Positions 53,449 to 56,686 of a stretch of DNA of 56,686 nucleotides are shown in pieces. Origin of the DNA: Hyphomicrobiales bacterium (GTDB lineage Bacteria; Pseudomonadota; Alphaproteobacteria; Rhizobiales; Aestuariivirgaceae); contig JALXCV010000080.1 of NCBI GenBank assembly GCA_026990765.1, positions 1 to 56,686 of the forward strand, given 5' to 3'. Numbering within the stretch: position 1 is the stretch's first letter; every line of letters starts with the position of its first letter. The translations under genes and the position numbers were made by a program. Under the pieces are notes generated by a model that ran no database searches, was not told where the DNA came from, and worked only from the letters and a program-made list of their open reading frames with translations.

Positions 53449-53528
53449 GTATCTTTTGGCTTTTTTTTCTTGCCGAGTGTGATGCAAATCGCTATTGAGT
53501 GCACCGGATCACTAGTTGATTTCGATAC

Positions 53529-53604
53529 GGGCGGTTAGCTCAGTTGGTAGAGCATCTCGTTTACACCGAGAGGGTCGGCGGTTCGAGACCGTCACCGCCC
53601 ACCA
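53529..53604 (+). tRNA. tRNA-Val (anticodon TAC)
   Basis: The 76-base cloverleaf has acceptor stem GGGCGGT/ACCGCCC, D-arm TAGCTCAGTTGGTAGAG, anticodon stem TCTCG/CGAGA with loop TTTACAC (anticodon TAC), T-arm GGCGGTTCGAGACCGTC, discriminator A and an encoded CCA end. The MscS-channel frame reads through it, but that gene starts only after the tRNA. Confidence 0.97.
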
Positions 53605-53644
53605 TCGACCGGCATTCCGGTTGTTACAGGGAGTGCCCCAAACC

Positions 53645-54982
53645 ATGAGGGCACCTATGGATTTTCAATCATTACAGCAACGCGGTTTAGAACTGCTGGA
53701 CAAACTGCTTGAATGGGGCATGAGTCCGCAATTCTATGCTCAGGTTGGTGCCATAATCATTGCGGTGCTGATTGCCCGCTTTGCCGGCAAACTGATTCTG
53801 CAAAAACTTTCATTCTTTCAGGAACCACCTGTAGATGGCCCGTTGCTCAAGCCTCGCCAGTGGGCATATTCGGCAAAAGACCTGATTTCCCCGGTTCTGA
53901 CTGTCCTGTTGATGGGAGCCGCTGTTGAAGCGGTCAGCGCTACTGTCGGTGCCAGCTGGCTGATACGTCTGGCCCAAAGCGCTGCTGTTATTTCACTGCT
54001 TTATGCCGTCATCAATAATTACATTGCTCATCCGCTGGTCAGAACCGCTGCCATCTGGGTCGGCATACCGATTGCCACATTAAGGGTTTTTGGCTGGCTG
54101 GATGAAACCATCGGCTTTATGGATTCGCTGGCCCTTAGCGTTGGCAATATCCGCATTTCCCTGTTCATGCTGTTCAAGGCAGCCATCGCCGGGGCATTTT
54201 TCTTCTGGCTGGGCCGCATTTCCAACAATGCCGGACAAAAGGTCATTCGCAAGCAGGATGCAATCGACCCGCCGACCCGTGAACTGTTTGCCAAACTGTT
54301 TGAAATCCTGCTGTTCATGATAATTTTCATTCTGTTATTGCAGGTAATGGGCATTGACCTGACCGCGCTCACAGTATTTGGCGGCGCGCTTGGTGTCGGT
54401 CTGGGCTTTGGCCTGCAACAGATCGCCTCCAACTTCATCTCCGGCATAATCTTGTTACTGGAACGCTCTTTGGGAGTAGGGGACTATATAGAGCTGGAAG
54501 ATGGCCGGGGCGGCATTCTCAAACAGCTGAATATGCGCTCATCGACACTTGAGACCTTTGATGGCAAGGAAATCATGGTGCCGAATGAAAAATTCATCAC
54601 CACCCGCTTTGTCAACTGGACCAGAGATGATCCGCGCCAGCGTTATGAGGTTGATTTCACCGTTTCCTATGATAGTGATCCGCACCAGGTGAAAAAACTG
54701 GTAGAAGCTGCCGTTTCAAAACATCCCAAGGTGTTGCAGGAACCTGAAGAAGTTGACTGCGAATTGCGCGGCTTTGGCGAATCGGGAATTGATTTTGCGG
54801 TAGAATTCTGGGTTTCCGGTCTCGATGACGGCAAGAACAAGTTTTCATCTGATGTTCTGTTTCTGGTATGGGATGCCCTGAAAGCCAATAATATCACTAT
54901 TCCATACCCGCAACGCGAGGTCAGGATTTTGGACGATGCTCCCAGGCTGAAAGCAACTGCAAAACCCAAACTTAAAAAATAA
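53645..54982 (+). CDS. Mechanosensitive ion channel, MscS family
   Basis: From the ATG at 53645 (or 53657, giving MDFQSLQQRGLELLDKLL) the protein has about 445 residues. It has several N-terminal transmembrane helices, then the MscS pore and beta domain: LTVFGGALGVGLGFGLQQIA, NFISGIILLLERSLGVGDYI, VPNEKFITTRFVNWTRDD and FEVDFTVSYDSDPHQVK. A C-terminal alpha/beta domain follows. It opens under membrane tension during hypo-osmotic shock to release solutes. It is inserted between tRNA-Val and tRNA-Asp upstream of nuo, an uncommon place for such a gene. Confidence 0.9.
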   Translation: MRAPMDFQSLQQRGLELLDKLLEWGMSPQFYAQVGAIIIAVLIARFAGKLILQKLSFFQEPPVDGPLLKPRQWAYSAKDLISPVLTVLLMGAAVEAVSATVGASWLIRLAQSAAVISLLYAVINNYIAHPLVRTAAIWVGIPIATLRVFGWLDETIGFMDSLALSVGNIRISLFMLFKAAIAGAFFFWLGRISNNAGQKVIRKQDAIDPPTRELFAKLFEILLFMIIFILLLQVMGIDLTALTVFGGALGVGLGFGLQQIASNFISGIILLLERSLGVGDYIELEDGRGGILKQLNMRSSTLETFDGKEIMVPNEKFITTRFVNWTRDDPRQRYEVDFTVSYDSDPHQVKKLVEAAVSKHPKVLQEPEEVDCELRGFGESGIDFAVEFWVSGLDDGKNKFSSDVLFLVWDALKANNITIPYPQREVRILDDAPRLKATAKPKLKK

Positions 54983-55093
54983 AATCAGATAACCTCATTT
55001 GCCAGCTTGACACATGGCTCATGCTGTCTTAATGACACTCCCACTTCGTTTGGTGAAGGGCTTTTGACAAGGCTTTGAATTAAACACCGGCGA

Positions 55094-55170
55094 GGGGGTG
55101 TAGCTCAGTTGGTTAGAGTGCCGGCCTGTCACGCCGGAGGTCGCGGGTTCGAGTCCCGTCACTCCCGCCA
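55094..55170 (+). tRNA. tRNA-Asp (anticodon GTC)
   Basis: The 77-base cloverleaf has acceptor stem GGGGGTG/CACTCCC with one G-T pair, D-arm TAGCTCAGTTGGTTAGAG, anticodon stem CCGGC/GCCGG with loop CTGTCAC (anticodon GTC), T-arm with GGTTCGAGTCC, discriminator G and encoded CCA. A T-run follows directly at 55172, consistent with a termination signal. Confidence 0.97.
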
Positions 55171-55366
55171 TTTTTTGCCACAGGCATTAAATGGCTGGCC
55201 TTTAATGGCCTTATATGCAGTTTCCAAAAATCAATCATGAACAGGCCTGAATATTTTTGTGCATTTCCCTTGAAACAGCGCAGTTACTGGAGTAGTACCA
55301 ACACGGTAATAACAAACAATCAGTTGGCCGGTGAATACCTGCTGGCAACTGGTCAGGCAGGGGAAA

Positions 55367-55732
55367 ATGCACCAGCTACTAAACGACTATTTACCCGTCG
55401 TTATCTTCATGTCTCTCGCCGCTATAATCGCTATTGCGCTTATGGGTTCAGCTTTCCTTATTGCGGTCCGCAGGCCCGATCCTGAAAAGCTGTCAGCCTA
55501 TGAATGCGGCTTCAATGCTTTCAGCGATGCCCGCATGCGCTTTGATGTCCGGTTCTATCTGGTGTCGATCCTGTTCATAATCTTTGATCTTGAAGTGGCA
55601 TTTCTGTTTCCGTGGGCCCTGGCTTTCAAGGATGCAGGATTGTTTGGCTTCGTTTCCATGATGATTTTCCTTGGAGTGCTGACCATCGGTTTCATCTATG
55701 AATGGCGTAAAGGGGCATTGGAATGGAACTAG
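55367..55732 (+). CDS. nuoA: NADH-quinone oxidoreductase subunit A
   Basis: The 121-residue membrane subunit has three hydrophobic helices and the conserved loop [20 protein letters not shown] between helices one and two, followed by [20 protein letters not shown]. It lies beside the quinone channel of complex I. The ATG at 55367 follows a purine-rich AGGCAGGGG ribosome binding site; an upstream in-frame GTG at 55331 is less likely. Its end overlaps nuoB by 10 bases. Confidence 0.95.
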   Translation: MHQLLNDYLPVVIFMSLAAIIAIALMGSAFLIAVRRPDPEKLSAYECGFNAFSDARMRFDVRFYLVSILFIIFDLEVAFLFPWALAFKDAGLFGFVSMMIFLGVLTIGFIYEWRKGALEWN

Positions 55733-56256
55733 AAAAACCCAAAGCCGTTTTGACACCCGAGCAGGCAGCCTTTTACTCTGATGTAAATGATGAGCTGGCT
55801 GACAAGGGCTTTCTGGTTACTTCAACTGATGAAATAATTACATGGGCCAGAACCGGTTCCCTGATGTGGATGACTTTCGGTCTTGCCTGTTGTGCGGTTG
55901 AAATGATGCACACAGCCATGCCGCGCTATGATGTGGAACGCCTCGGCTTTGCCCCGCGTGGTTCCCCGCGCCAGTCTGATGTGATGATTGTAGCGGGAAC
56001 TCTTACCAATAAAATGGCACCGGCCCTGCGCAAGGTATATGACCAGATGCCGGAACCGCGCTATGTGATTTCGATGGGTTCATGCGCCAATGGCGGTGGT
56101 TATTATCATTATTCATATTCAGTTGTTCGCGGTTGCGACCGGATTGTTCCGGTTGATATTTACGTTCCCGGCTGCCCGCCGACCGCTGAGGCACTGGTTT
56201 ACGGTGTTTTCCTGCTGCAAAAGCGGATTCGCCGTCTTGGCACTCTTGAGAGATAG
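55723..56256 (+). CDS. nuoB: NADH-quinone oxidoreductase subunit B
   Basis: The 177-residue subunit carries the terminal cluster N2. Ligand cysteines are the adjacent pair in [20 protein letters not shown], one in [20 protein letters not shown], and one in [16 protein letters not shown]. It passes electrons to ubiquinone at the peripheral-membrane interface of complex I. It overlaps nuoA by 10 bases and is followed 11 bases later by nuoC. Confidence 0.96.
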   Translation: MELEKPKAVLTPEQAAFYSDVNDELADKGFLVTSTDEIITWARTGSLMWMTFGLACCAVEMMHTAMPRYDVERLGFAPRGSPRQSDVMIVAGTLTNKMAPALRKVYDQMPEPRYVISMGSCANGGGYYHYSYSVVRGCDRIVPVDIYVPGCPPTAEALVYGVFLLQKRIRRLGTLER

Positions 56257-56267
56257 GTGAGAGCATC

Positions 56268-56686
56268 ATGGACGAAAACCTTATCGATCTTGGCGAACAG
56301 ATTAAAGAAGACCTGGCCGGGAAGAAAGTTTCCACATCAATCGAGTTTGATGAGTTGACACTTGCTGTTCCGGCAAGGCACATCCTTAAAGTTCTGAAAT
56401 ATTTGCGCGATGACCCGGCCTGTAAATTCAACTGCATTATTGATATTTGCGGTTGTGATTATCCCGAACGCAAAAAGCGCTTTGATGTTGTCTATCACCT
56501 GTTGTCAGTTCAGCAAAATGCCCGCATCAGGGTGAAAATCAAGACTGATGAAGATACACCGGTTGCCAGCGCCACCGGCCTTTTCCCAGGTGCCAACTGG
56601 TATGAACGCGAAGTGTTTGATCTTTATGGTGTTGTGTTTGACGGCCACCCTGATCTGCGCCGTATCCTTACTGATTATGGCTTTAA
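56268..56686 (+). CDS. nuoC: NADH-quinone oxidoreductase subunit C (5' part)
   Basis: The ATG at 56268 follows AGGTGAG. The protein begins [18 protein letters not shown] and contains [20 protein letters not shown] and [20 protein letters not shown], the 30-kDa subunit signature with WYERE. At least 139 residues are in the window, and the end lies beyond it. It is a peripheral-arm subunit of complex I and the third gene of the nuo operon. Confidence 0.95.
   Translation, partial: MDENLIDLGEQIKEDLAGKKVSTSIEFDELTLAVPARHILKVLKYLRDDPACKFNCIIDICGCDYPERKKRFDVVYHLLSVQQNARIRVKIKTDEDTPVASATGLFPGANWYEREVFDLYGVVFDGHPDLRRILTDYGF

Noticed and set aside
52891-53487. 198-residue minus-strand open frame opposite the HU gene
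   Set aside because: It is antisense to hupB, spans its terminator, and shows no domain or codon pattern of a real protein.
53516-53644. N-terminal extension of the MscS channel gene starting at 53516
   Set aside because: It would translate through the tRNA-Val gene. A good family start with MDFQ lies after the tRNA.
53529-55170. Genomic island between the two tRNA genes
   Set aside because: Only one ordinary channel gene lies between them. No integrase or duplicated tRNA end was seen.
55237-55485. 82-residue frame overlapping nuoA
   Set aside because: It is out of frame with nuoA, and the nuoA product is clear.

Overview
The window is chromosomal DNA from an alphaproteobacterium. Its gene order resembles Hyphomicrobiales (Rhizobiales) and relatives: rne–amiC–mrcA–prfB; M48 protease–dsbA–accB–accC–aat; iscR–desulfurase–sufBCDS–sufT–sufA; and hupB–tRNA-Val followed by the nuo operon. 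Base composition looks balanced by eye. No phage genes or CRISPR array were seen. Assignment below class is inference from gene order only.

Layout. 1–2451: end of an ABC exporter (permease and ATPase) and aat. 2467–6750 (minus): accC, accB, a DsbA-like protein and an M48/TPR protease. 6893–10608: aminotransferase, GGDEF/EAL protein and a small exported protein. 10650–19038: prfB with a programmed frameshift, mrcA, amiC, and rne behind a long untranslated leader. 19165–25135: bactofilin overlapping an M23 peptidase, a BCP peroxiredoxin, and a very large AsmA/YhdP-like protein. 25210–27614: tyrS and anmK. 27774–30744: a Fur-box-controlled feoABC locus. 31438–40244: an IscR-box-controlled suf operon, interrupted between sufB and sufC by a small membrane protein gene and a GIY-YIG nuclease/palindromic-repeat module. 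40276–43525: DEAD-box helicase, and a GST/MAPEG pair divergent from a TetR regulator with a tandem operator. 43526–44146: a gap without protein genes, rich in perfect hairpins. 44147–47330: Rid-family protein, YARHG protein, parE. 47607–52860: five genes for two thiamine-dependent 2-oxoacid:ferredoxin oxidoreductases. 53116–56686: HU, tRNA-Val, MscS channel, tRNA-Asp, and nuoA, nuoB and the start of nuoC.

How the genes work together. Iron and Fe-S biology runs through the window: Fe(II) uptake (feo), cluster assembly (suf), and cluster-rich enzymes (the oxidoreductases and complex I). A second theme is the envelope: peptidoglycan synthesis, cleavage and recycling (mrcA, amiC, M23, anmK), the bactofilin scaffold, periplasmic quality control and the AsmA-like protein.

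The most unusual structure is at 34931–35715. A GIY-YIG endonuclease gene lies between two paired palindromic repeats that are inverted copies of each other. A truncated second copy of the gene and a decayed palindrome lie to the left, and decaying tandem repeats lie to the right. It resembles a REPIN/RAYT arrangement but with a GIY-YIG nuclease.
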